Position numbers and translations under genes: made by a program. Below are positions 1 to 7,683 of a DNA stretch of 64,000 bases, piece after piece (within the stretch, counting starts at the first letter, position 1; every line of letters starts with the position of its first letter). Where the stretch lies: assembly GCF_004217615.1 (NCBI RefSeq), contig NZ_SHLD01000001.1:5518001-5582000 (forward strand), written 5' to 3'. Source of the DNA: Micromonospora kangleipakensis (lineage in GTDB: Bacteria > Actinomycetota > Actinomycetes > Mycobacteriales > Micromonosporaceae). The notes under the pieces were generated by a model. The model ran no database searches. It was given only the letters and a program-made list of their open reading frames with translations, and was not told where the DNA came from.

Positions 1-1094
1 CGGGCGGGGGCGGGCGCGGGTGGCGCCAGCCTGAGCCGTCCTCGTAGCGCGGTGAGTTCTTCGGTGACCTGGTCGAGGGCCGAAGGTGTCCACCCGTCCG
101 CGATGTCGGGCAGGTGGTCGGCGATCGCGGCGGCGGCGGCAGGTGAATATTCGATCCGCCCGTCGACCACCTGCACACCGTCCCGTCGCCCGACCCGGAG
201 GTTCCAGTCGACGGCGGCGGTGCGGGTGATTCCCGCGGGAAGGTCCAGGACGATCGTCCCGGCGGAGATCCGGACCGGGTACCCACCGGGCAACCCCATC
301 GGCCCGGGCAGGTTGGCGCGGATCTCGGCGCCGGTGACGAGATCGAGCAGCAACCGGGCTGCGGCGTGCCCGCCGATGGCGTTGAGTTCCCCGCGAGGCA
401 GCGCCCGATCGGCGGCCAGCAGCGCGGTTACGCCGGTCACCGGGGTGCCGTTGGACCAGGCACGTACCTCGTCGCCCGGATCCGTCGGGGCGACGAGGTG
501 CACGTGGTGGCCGAGCATCGCAAGTCGGTCACCGGGCGCCAGGTTCAGACTGGCCCGCAGGCAGGCCGCGAGGGTGGACACGTTGCCGATCCCGCACAGC
601 ACCGGCAGATCGAGGGCGACCAGCAGCGGGTTCACCATGTCGGGGAAGGCGCCGTTGACGAATCGGGTTCCGGGGTTCACCCGGGCCACCGCCCGGGCCA
701 GCCGCACGGCGAGCGTGGCCTGCAGCGGAAGGGTGACCCCGAACCCGGCCTCGGCGATGAGCCTGGTCCAGGCCGAGGGCGCGGTCACCCGCTCGTACGG
801 GGACTGCGCCGAGGCGCAGCAGACCAGCACGTCGGGCCGGAGCCGGTCCAGCGTCTCGACCTCGTCGGTCAGCGGCTCGGCGGTGAACGAGACGGGGTTG
901 CCGCTGACCGCGGCCCGGGCCCGGCAGCTCCGGGCGAGCTCGGCGACCGCGGCACCGTCGCGGGCCAGCAGGGTGACTGTGACCGGTACGTCGGGTCGGC
1001 CGGCCGGGTGGGACGGTGCGAAGGCTGCCAGAGAGTGGCCGAGGGCGCGGGCGAGGGCACCACTGCCGACAACCGCGATGCGCCGAGGGGTCAT
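1..1094 (-). CDS. Rossmann-fold NAD(P)-binding oxidoreductase, 3' end missing
   Basis: The reading frame is open from an ATG at 1094 to the left edge, so the C-terminus lies outside the window (about 364 residues visible). The N-terminus carries a dinucleotide-binding glycine motif, GSGALARAL, near residues 9-17, followed by a beta-alpha-beta pattern. Later segments (VNGAFPDMVNP, GIGNVST) resemble opine or saccharopine dehydrogenase-like proteins. The substrate cannot be told from the sequence. It diverges from the ligase remnant and panD that follow on the plus strand. The long plus-strand frame over the same DNA is an antisense shadow, because its translation is rich in Ser/Arg/Pro and has no domain. 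The fold is fairly certain; the reaction is not. Confidence 0.75.
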   Translation of the reverse strand, partial: MTPRRIAVVGSGALARALGHSLAAFAPSHPAGRPDVPVTVTLLARDGAAVAELARSCRARAAVSGNPVSFTAEPLTDEVETLDRLRPDVLVCCASAQSPYERVTAPSAWTRLIAEAGFGVTLPLQATLAVRLARAVARVNPGTRFVNGAFPDMVNPLLVALDLPVLCGIGNVSTLAACLRASLNLAPGDRLAMLGHHVHLVAPTDPGDEVRAWSNGTPVTGVTALLAADRALPRGELNAIGGHAAARLLLDLVTGAEIRANLPGPMGLPGGYPVRISAGTIVLDLPAGITRTAAVDWNLRVGRRDGVQVVDGRIEYSPAAAAAIADHLPDIADGWTPSALDQVTEELTALRGRLRLAPPAPAPA

Positions 1095-1497
1095 CGGGGG
1101 TCGACCGGACCGGCCAGTGTGCGCAGCCGAACCTTGGACTGGATCATGGCATGGAGCATGACAAGCACGCCTCCCCCACCGACAGACGTACGCCCGCGAC
1201 ACTGCGGACTACATCGAGACAGTCGCATGGATCACATCGACCACCCGACATCTCTTCCGGGATATTGCCACGGAATCCCACGGGGGGGTAGTCCATCTCG
1301 GACATCATCCGGTCCAGAAAGTCGGCCTGGTCAGCCGCCTGGCAAGGGCGCGAGGTGCGGGGCGAGAAGGCGCACCGCACGGCAGCCGTGGTGCTGAGCT
1401 ACGCTGCAGCCCGCACTTCCCAGGCGGACCAGGCGAAGTACGAGAGCGTGCTCCCGGACCCGGACAGGATCGCGTCGGGACAGTAGCGTCGGCAGCA

Positions 1498-1778
1498 TGG
1501 ACGAGCAGAAGATGACCTCGTGGTGCGAGCGGCTCGGCAAGATCGGTCGTCCCATGCCGACGGCGTGATCGTCGGCATGGGACGGCGAGTTTTCCCGGCT
1601 CACCGCGTACGTCGTTGGCCGGGCGGCGGACGCCGAGGCGGAACCCGGCGCCCCAGCGGGGCGGGACCTGGCGCACGAGATCGTCCCGCGGAGCCTCGTC
1701 CTCGTGGACCGTCTGCCGATGACGGCGCACGGCACGGCCGACCGCGGTGCGCGTCAGAGGATGGCGCGGTCATGGTGA
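1498..1778 (+). pseudogene. Remnant of an AMP-forming ligase / NRPS adenylation domain
   Basis: From 1590 the frame ending at 1778 reads like the end of an adenylation domain: a VLVDRLPMTAHG..ADRGA segment that matches the A10 region (LPLTxNGKVDR) of acyl-CoA ligases and NRPS adenylation domains. The invariant lysine of that motif is replaced by threonine. Upstream, 1498-1569 encodes a short ORF with an IGRPMP segment, as in acyl-ligase cores, which stops early and is out of phase with the rest. Most of the ligase is missing, so this is a decayed fragment. Its position directly before panD suggests the two once belonged to one biosynthetic locus using beta-alanine (inference). Confidence 0.5.
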
Positions 1779-1857
1779 GCCCGACACGGCTCCTTCTCTC
1801 CCTCAACCGAACCGTCCGTGTACGGACGCGGACGTCACGGCGAAAGGCTCATGACAC

Positions 1858-2295
1858 GTGTTCAGGTCCATGATGAAGTCGAAGATCCACCGAGCCACGG
1901 TGACGCAGGCCGATCTGCACTATGTCGGCTCCGTCACCGTCAGCGCGGATCTCATGGAGGCAGCCAATCTGCTGCCCGGCGAGAAGGTCGACCTCGTCGA
2001 CATCGACAACGGCGCGCGGCTGTCCACCTACGTCATCGAGGGTCCCCGGAACTCCGGGGTCATCGGTATCAACGGGGCCGCCGCTCGGCTGATCAGCCCC
2101 GGGGACCTCGTCATCCTCATCGCCTACGCGCTCGTTGAGGAGTCGGGCGCGCGCGATTTCAAGCCCAGCGTCGTGTTCGTGGACGCCGAGAACAAGGTGG
2201 TCAGCCAGGGGCATGACGCGGTGGGGGTGCCGGACGGCCACGGCCTGGTCTCCGGCGCGGTTCTGCGGGGCGCCGGCGATCGCTCGGGTGCCTAG
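1858..2295 (+). CDS. panD: Aspartate 1-decarboxylase (pyruvoyl enzyme)
   Basis: This enzyme decarboxylates L-aspartate to beta-alanine, a precursor of pantothenate and coenzyme A. The 145-residue protein has the family length and the self-processing site: Gly24-Ser25 in HYVGSVTV, where cleavage makes the pyruvoyl cofactor. The N-terminal [14 protein letters not shown] segment and the RLSTYVIEG and NGAAARL segments are also conserved. I chose the GTG at 1858 because it gives the usual start about 6 residues before KSKIH; GAAAGG lies 10-15 bases upstream. A 6-bp stem with a 4-base loop (1813-1828) lies upstream. No panB or panC is nearby, so this copy may be a paralogue serving secondary metabolism (inference). 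Confidence 0.95.
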   Translation: MFRSMMKSKIHRATVTQADLHYVGSVTVSADLMEAANLLPGEKVDLVDIDNGARLSTYVIEGPRNSGVIGINGAAARLISPGDLVILIAYALVEESGARDFKPSVVFVDAENKVVSQGHDAVGVPDGHGLVSGAVLRGAGDRSGA

Positions 2296-2556
2296 GCCGT
2301 CCGGCGCGTCGCGGGCTGGTGGGCGGCTTGCCGGCGCGGAGCCGGAGCGGTTCCCGCCGGAGGCGCGGTAGCCCGCGACCACCCGCAGCTCGGCAGCCGG
2401 CCCGGCGTGCGCTACGCAAGCCGCGACGCGCGGCCGGCTGCCGACCCAACCGCCTCAAGCACTCACCGGATCCGTCGTCCTCGGCGGCCTCGGGCTTCCC
2501 ACTGCCGCGCCCGTCCGCCCGGCGTTCGGCATGGCCGCCATGAAGCGCGACGATTC

Positions 2557-3840
2557 TCAGTGCGCTGCGACGACCACCGCGTCCGGCTCGAGGTCGGCGA
2601 GCCGGGCCGGCCGCACCACCACGAGCAGCACCACCATCGCCGCCACCATGCCACCCGCAACGACGAGGGCCATGGCCACCGCGCCGGTGCCCAGCACACC
2701 CACCAGGGGCGCGGCCAGCGCGCCGACGCCGAACTGCACGGCGCCGAGCAGAGCGGAGGCCGTACCGGCCGCTTCCCCGTGCCGGGACAGGGCCAGGGCC
2801 GGCGCGTTCGGCATCGCGAGGCCCGCCGCCCCGAGCACCACCCACAACGACACCAGCACGCTCGGCAGCCCGCCGAGCCCGGTCGCGGCGAAGGCGAGCA
2901 GCGCCAAGCCGGCCCCGGTCCCCACGCCCAGGGCGGCGACGAGGATCCGCTGCGGCGAGTGACGGCGCAACAGCCGTACGTTGAACTGGGTCGCCGCGAT
3001 CAGCCCGACCGCGCCCGCGCCGAAGGCCAGCCCGAACTGCTGCTCGTCCAGCCCGTACTGCTCCTGCAGGACGAACGACGACCCGGCCACGTAGGCGAAC
3101 AACGCCGCCATGGCCAGCCCGGCGACCAGAACCAGGCCCACGAACGTACGGTCCCGCAGCAGCGAGCCGTACACGATCACCGTCGCGGCCACCCCGCCGC
3201 GCTGGCGCCGATCGGCCGGCAGCGTCTCGCGGAGACCGAGCGCGGCGACCACGACGAGCAGCACACCGAAGGCGGCCAGGGCCACGAACACACCGCGCCA
3301 GTCCGTCCAGCGCAGCAACCAGCCACCGAGGGTCGGAGCGAGGATCGGCGCGGCCCCCATGACCAGCAGCAGCCGGGAGAGCAGCTTGGCGAAGGCCGCG
3401 CCGCTGAACAGGTCGCGGACCACGGCCATCGCGACCACCGAGGCCGCTGCGACGCCGAGGCCCTGCACCACCCGCAATCCGCCGAGAACGGCGATGTTCG
3501 GTGCGATGACGCAGAGCACCGACGCCACGACGTGCAGCGCGATGCCGGCGATCAGCGGCGCGCGCCGACCGACGGCGTCGGACAGCGGACCGATCAGCAA
3601 CTGGCCGATGGCGAGGCCCGCCAGCGTGCCGGTGAGGGTCAGTTGGACGGCCGCCGACGTGGTCTGGAAGTCGGCGACGATCGCGGGCAGCGCGGGCAGG
3701 TACATGTCGATGGTCAGCGGACCCACCGCGATCAGCGACCCGAGCACGAGGACGAGCCGCAGGCGTTGTCGGGGGCTCATCAGGTCGCCCGGCGTCAGCG
3801 GGGCTGCCGGACCCTCGGGGGCGTCGACGGTGGCGGTCAT
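2557..3840 (-). CDS. MFS multidrug exporter, Bcr/CflA type
   Basis: A 427-residue integral membrane protein with about 12 hydrophobic segments, expected to export drugs or metabolites using the proton gradient. TM1 contains the Bcr/CflA hallmark PLTIDMYLPALPAI (residues 41-54). The TM2-TM3 loop carries the MFS motif GPLSDAVGRRAPL (84-96), and the TM4 region has RVVQGLG. The ATG start follows a short cytoplasmic tail. It stands alone, facing away from the repeat-rich gap on its right. The 261-base gap on its left (2296-2556) shows no gene. Substrate unknown; chloramphenicol-, bicyclomycin- or sulfonamide-type substrates are known for relatives. Confidence 0.9.
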   Translation of the reverse strand: MTATVDAPEGPAAPLTPGDLMSPRQRLRLVLVLGSLIAVGPLTIDMYLPALPAIVADFQTTSAAVQLTLTGTLAGLAIGQLLIGPLSDAVGRRAPLIAGIALHVVASVLCVIAPNIAVLGGLRVVQGLGVAAASVVAMAVVRDLFSGAAFAKLLSRLLLVMGAAPILAPTLGGWLLRWTDWRGVFVALAAFGVLLVVVAALGLRETLPADRRQRGGVAATVIVYGSLLRDRTFVGLVLVAGLAMAALFAYVAGSSFVLQEQYGLDEQQFGLAFGAGAVGLIAATQFNVRLLRRHSPQRILVAALGVGTGAGLALLAFAATGLGGLPSVLVSLWVVLGAAGLAMPNAPALALSRHGEAAGTASALLGAVQFGVGALAAPLVGVLGTGAVAMALVVAGGMVAAMVVLLVVVRPARLADLEPDAVVVAAH

Positions 3841-4093
3841 CGGGTCGCCGCCGACCGGTCGTTGCGCAGCCGGGCGGAGAACAGGGCAGGAGTCACATTC
3901 GGCTCCAAGCCCGGATCCGGTGAGCTGATTCCCCGTCGACCGGGAGGTATCTCAGGTCACAGTCGAGCGGCGGCAGCGCGATGGCCCTGACAGGCCGACC
4001 AGCGGAGCATCCTCAGCCGCCTGTGGCGCCAGGGCCCTCGCAGTCCCTCGCTGGGGATCTTGCGCAGGCGCAGCCAACGCCCGCAGCGCTACC

Positions 4094-4465
4094 GCTGGCG
4101 GTCACGGCCACCAGAACCCCCGCATCGTTGCTGGTCGGAGCCTCATTGACCGCCCGGGCCGGGTGAGCGATTCCGACGCGGTGACCACTTCGCCAAGCTG
4201 CACCCACCAGCAAGGCCTGAATGCCCGCCAGTTCCTCGTCGCGCTGACCTGCGGATAGCCCCTGCCAGGCGATATAGATTGCCGTTGACTGCCGTTCCAT
4301 GCCGCGTGCAGTTGGCTGAACGGGACGCTAAAACCACCTCTGGGCTGGCAAAACGCGGAGCCGCACCTAGGCGAGGGTGCCGGTGGGTGCATTGCAGCGC
4401 CGCCAAGGTGCGGTTCAGCGCCGTTGAGTACACCCCCGTTGCTCCCAGCTCGCTCCCTGCCGGGG
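4094..4465 (+). repeat. Dispersed repeat family, truncated copy
   Basis: This gap segment lines up by eye with 44780-45165 and 56775-57025. Shared landmarks in the same order are GCATCGTTGCTGGTC, GACGCGGTGACCACTTCG, CACCCA...GCAAGG, GACCTGC(A/G)GATA, a TTGACTGCCGTT-type block and a CGGAGCCGCA block. It lacks the left part present in the two longer copies. Translations in both strands are not conserved in frame between copies, so I treat it as non-coding. The flanking bases 3841-4093 show no gene. Confidence 0.6.
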
Positions 4466-4538
4466 GCGCGTCGGCCGAGCGGCTGGCCGAGCGTGACCGG
4501 CGCGAACGCGGGCTGATCGCGCTGCACCCAGACGGCTG

Positions 4539-5327
4539 GTGACCTTTCGTCGCTGCGGGACATCGAGGAGGGCTGCAGGCGAGCGACGCCCGCGCGGGGG
4601 GCTGCTGACCACCGACGCGTCGGTCGGTCGCGCCGCTCCCGGCGTCGGCACCGTCGCCGAGCCGATCGGCGTACGGCTGCGCCAGCACCTGCGCGACCCG
4701 CTGAACGGCAACGTCTACGCGCTGATGCTCAACACGGCGGTGAGCTCGCTGCTCGGCATCGCGTACTGGGCTCTCGCCGCCCGCCTCTACTCGCCGGCCG
4801 AGTTGGGCATCGGCGCGGCGAAGGTGTCGACGATGTCGTTCCTGAGCAACCTCTCCCAGCTCAACCTGAACGGGGCGCTCGCCCGCTTCCTGCCGACCGC
4901 CGCCGCGCAGGGCAGCCGGCTGGTCGGGTACGCCTACGGGGTCAGCTGCCTGGCGGCGCTCGTCCTGAGCGGTGGGTTCCTGCTGCTCGCACCCATGGTC
5001 GCCGGCCGGCTCGAATTCCTGCACCGCACTCCCCTGCTCGCGGTGGCGTTCGCCCTCTGCGTCGCCGGCGTCTCGTGGAACCTCGCGGTCGTCGCGACGC
5101 TCATTCCCGTCAACGTGCTGGTCTTCCGCCGGCTGCTGCCCCGGCTGCGGGCGCGCCGTACCGAAGCGACGCTGCCCGACCGTCCGGTGCTCATCGCCCG
5201 GATCGTGGTGCAGCTCACCGCGCAGCCTGCGCGGCGGAAGGTCCTCCGGATCCTCGACATGGTCGCCGCACCGCTGCTCGTCGCGTTCGTCATCGTCATC
5301 ATCCAGCGGTTCCGTGACCTGAGCTGA
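4539..5327 (+). pseudogene. Internally deleted polysaccharide flippase-like gene
   Basis: The frame stays open for 262 codons, but the product is a chimera. Residues about 45-180 match the N-terminal helices of Wzx/MATE-like polysaccharide flippases (LNTAVSSLLGIAYWALAARLYSP..LGIGAAKVS). After VSWNL the chain jumps to a late helix (TLIPVNVLVFRRLLPR), which in full flippases lies about 50 residues further on. The last ~50 residues (PVLIARIVVQL to FRDLS) look like the end of a different small membrane protein. A full flippase has 400-500 residues with 12-14 helices. I read it as a deletion product, unlikely to transport lipid-linked sugars. The N-terminal ~40 residues have no support. Confidence 0.55.
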
Positions 5328-5429
5328 CCGTGGGCAGGGGCGGCTCATTGCGCCGCCGCTGCCAGGCGCGCCAGCGGGCCGCGCCGGACAGAGATCACGA
5401 ACCTGGTCCCACCACAGCGCCGACACCTT

Positions 5430-5460
5430 GACCACTTCGGTCTTCTTTGGGAGGTCTCAG
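5430..5460. repeat. Short repeat R2 overlapping the esterase stop codon
   Basis: The string GACCACTTCGGTCTTC followed by a TGGGAGGTC block also occurs at 44759-44788 and 56756-56782. The TGA stop of the minus-strand esterase gene (5457-5459) lies inside this copy, so the end of that gene coincides with the repeat boundary. Confidence 0.65.
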
Positions 5461-6773
5461 ACGCCGGAGGGGAAGGTTTCCGGCTCCCGCGCGCCGGCCC
5501 GGCCGATGTGCAGGGGGCGCACTCCCTGGGTGGCGTCGAACCAGCAGAAGGCGTCGTACCGATCGCCCAGCACGGTCGGCACGTAGTTGCCCAGCCGTTC
5601 CCGCTCCGGGTGGTAGACCACCCCGATCGCCCGATGGTCCAGCTCGTCGGTGAGCAGGTCGGGCCGGTCAGCTTGAGGGAAGACGAAGAGCGCCCGCTCG
5701 GGGGCTGACCGGTGCAGGACGTCCTCCAGGGTGCCGGTCATGGCCGGCGGCACTGCCATCAACTCGGTCGGCGCGCCCCAGACACCGCCCGCGACGACGG
5801 TGCCGTGGTGGGTGCCGAAGCCGACGAGCGTCACGTGGTCGGCGCCGTACCGCTCGCGGGCCAACTGACCGATGTTGATCTCCCCGGCGTCGGCCATGTC
5901 GGTCGCCCGGGCATCACCGACATGGGTGTTGTGCGCCCACACCACAGCCTTCGATCCGGGGCCGTAGTGGTTGAGGAGCCGGTCCAGGGTCTCGTCCATG
6001 TGCCGGTCCCGAACGTTCCAGGACTGCCGCCCACCGGCGACCATCGTCCGGTAGTAGCGTTCCGCGCCGGCCACCACCTCGGCGTTCTGCCGGGCAGCGA
6101 AGCGGGACCCCGGGTCACCGCCGGCCCGCTCGGGGTCGGCGGCCGTGGCGCGGAGCGTGACCAGCAGGTCAACGACCTCGTTCTCGCAGCTGGTGGGCAC
6201 GAACCGGGTGGCCATCGCGTACTCCTGCGGGTCCTCCCGGTACGGCTCGAAACAGCGGTACGCGGCCAGCGCGGCCGGCACCAACCCTGGTTCCCGCTCG
6301 CGCAACCAGACCAGGATCTCCCGCAGCGACTCCCACAGCGAGTAGACGTCCAACCCGTGGAAGCCGACTCGACCCTCCGGATCGACGCCGGTGTTGTGCC
6401 CCCGCAACCAGCGGCAGAAGTCGACGACCTCCTCGTTGGCCCACATCCAGGTCGGCCAACGCTCGAAGGCGGCGAGCGCGTGGTACGGGTCCTCCGGCGC
6501 GTCGGCGCGGCAGCGGACGCTCCGATCGACCCGGTCACAATCCGGCCAGTCACCCTCCACGGCGACGAACGAGTAGCCCTGCTCAGCGATCAGGCGCCGG
6601 GTCAGCTCGGCCCGCCAGCGGTAGAACTCGTGGGTACCGTGGCTCGCCTCGCCCAGCATCACCACCCGGGCGTCGCCGATACGGTCCACGAGTACGTCGA
6701 GATCCCCCGCGTCCGTCAGCGGCGCGGCCAGCGCCACCACCTCATCCGAATACCGCGCCACAGTCGCTCCCAT
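5457..6773 (-). CDS. Erythromycin esterase family protein
   Basis: A 438-residue protein of the Ere fold. Relatives open the macrolide lactone ring by metal-independent hydrolysis; many actinobacterial homologues are uncharacterised. Visible family signatures are LGEASHGTHEFYRWR near the N-terminus (the Glu and His belong to the active site in studied Ere enzymes), VEGDWPDCDRV, VGFHGLDVYSL and VWAHNTHVGDAR with a further conserved His. An upstream TTG at 6818 would add 15 residues, but the ATG at 6773 follows an AAGGGA-like site and fits the family better. The C-terminus ends normally, though its stop lies in a dispersed repeat. Macrolide resistance is possible but not shown. Confidence 0.88.
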   Translation of the reverse strand: MGATVARYSDEVVALAAPLTDAGDLDVLVDRIGDARVVMLGEASHGTHEFYRWRAELTRRLIAEQGYSFVAVEGDWPDCDRVDRSVRCRADAPEDPYHALAAFERWPTWMWANEEVVDFCRWLRGHNTGVDPEGRVGFHGLDVYSLWESLREILVWLREREPGLVPAALAAYRCFEPYREDPQEYAMATRFVPTSCENEVVDLLVTLRATAADPERAGGDPGSRFAARQNAEVVAGAERYYRTMVAGGRQSWNVRDRHMDETLDRLLNHYGPGSKAVVWAHNTHVGDARATDMADAGEINIGQLARERYGADHVTLVGFGTHHGTVVAGGVWGAPTELMAVPPAMTGTLEDVLHRSAPERALFVFPQADRPDLLTDELDHRAIGVVYHPERERLGNYVPTVLGDRYDAFCWFDATQGVRPLHIGRAGAREPETFPSGV

Positions 6774-6839
6774 CGGTGCCGTCCCTTCCCGGCGGCTACC
6801 CGGGCCCGCGCCGGACAAACGGAAGACTCGCCGTTCGGA

Positions 6840-7545
6840 CGCGGGCCGTACAACTGGTACACCTCACCCGCACGCCTGCTCGGCCGGTCACCGGTCCCTC
6901 GGGATCCTCCTGGTGGGCTCCCTGGCGCTGATCGCGCCTCGGGTGCCGCTGCTGGCCCAGCTGGCGCTGCTCGCCGCAGCGGTGGCTGCCATGGCGCTGG
7001 CAGACGCAACGGTCTTCCGGCACCGCCACCGACAGCTGCACGCCGCGATCCGCCCGGTCGTCAAGCAGTCCGGCGTGACGCCGAAGGAGCTGTTCTTCGA
7101 CCTGATCTTCGTGTACGCGTTCCTCCAGGTCGTCGCCCTGATGGCGGAAGACCCCACCCGGCGGGGCGGGGCACGCGGGGCTCCTGGTGCTCGTCGTGCT
7201 CTGGTTCGCCTGGTGCGCGTACACCTGGCTGGCCGCGGCGGTCCGCTCGGAGAGCCCGGTGGTACGCCTGGTGATGGTGATGGTGGTCGCGGTGACTGCG
7301 GTGATCACGCTGGCAAGCCCGCAGGCGTTCAACGATGCCAGAGGTGGTCTGTCGGGACGCTGGTCTTCGTGGCCTGTTACGCGCTGATCCGGCTGCCGCA
7401 CCTCGGCGCCTTCTGGCTGGTCAACCGGCAGAACCCGACGCAGCGGGCCGCGGTGGAGCGCAGCGCGTTGCCGCGGTGCAGACCGGTCTCACGGCCTTCG
7501 CGATCGCGTCCGAGTGCTGGCGGCCGGCGTAGCGGAATGTCGGCC
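6840..7545 (+). pseudogene. Scrambled low-temperature-requirement protein A (LtrA) remnant
   Basis: Three pieces of LtrA-type membrane protein are visible in shifting frames. First, about 6890-7040 gives a hydrophobic stretch with a basic tail resembling an LtrA C-terminus. Next, 7075-7165 gives VTPKELFFDLIFVYAFLQVVALM, the LtrA N-terminal signature. Then, after a frameshift near 7165, WFAWCAYTWL and the following helix continue in another frame, and another shift near 7345 leads into FVACYALIRLPHLGAFWLVNR before homology ends. The order (tail before head) suggests two tandem ltrA copies that fused and decayed. No functional product is expected. Confidence 0.6.
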
Positions 7546-7576
7546 GCAGCAGGTGGACGACGGGCGTGCGCCTGCT

Positions 7577-7620
7577 GTGAGCCTGTGAGTGTGTGAGCCC
7601 ACTGTGAGCGGAGCGTGAGC
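7577..7620 (+). promoter_or_regulatory. GTGAGC direct-repeat array upstream of the RND operon
   Basis: GTGAGC/T hexamers begin at 7577, 7585, 7593, 7604 and 7615. The last three are exactly 11 bases apart, so they fall on one face of the helix. SARP activators and OmpR-family response regulators bind direct repeats of this kind, and SARP sites typically sit just upstream of the -10 element. A weak -10-like CAATCTT lies at 7630-7636, and the RND start codon is at 7684. Both a SARP (14730-15485) and an OmpR-type regulator (17279-17956) are encoded nearby. The repeats are seen directly; the regulator assignment is inference. Confidence 0.55.
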
Positions 7621-7683
7621 GGGCGCCGTCAATCTTGGCCCTGATCGGCAGACCGGTGAACTCCAACTGAGAGGTCTCGGGCC

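Noticed and set aside
52..1161. Long plus-strand ORFs over the left-edge oxidoreductase
   Set aside because: Their translations are Ser/Arg/Pro-rich with no domain, while the minus strand shows a clean Rossmann protein.
1305..1735. Overlapping minus-strand ORFs of 134-141 codons
   Set aside because: Composition is shadow-like and the plus strand there matches an adenylation-domain tail.
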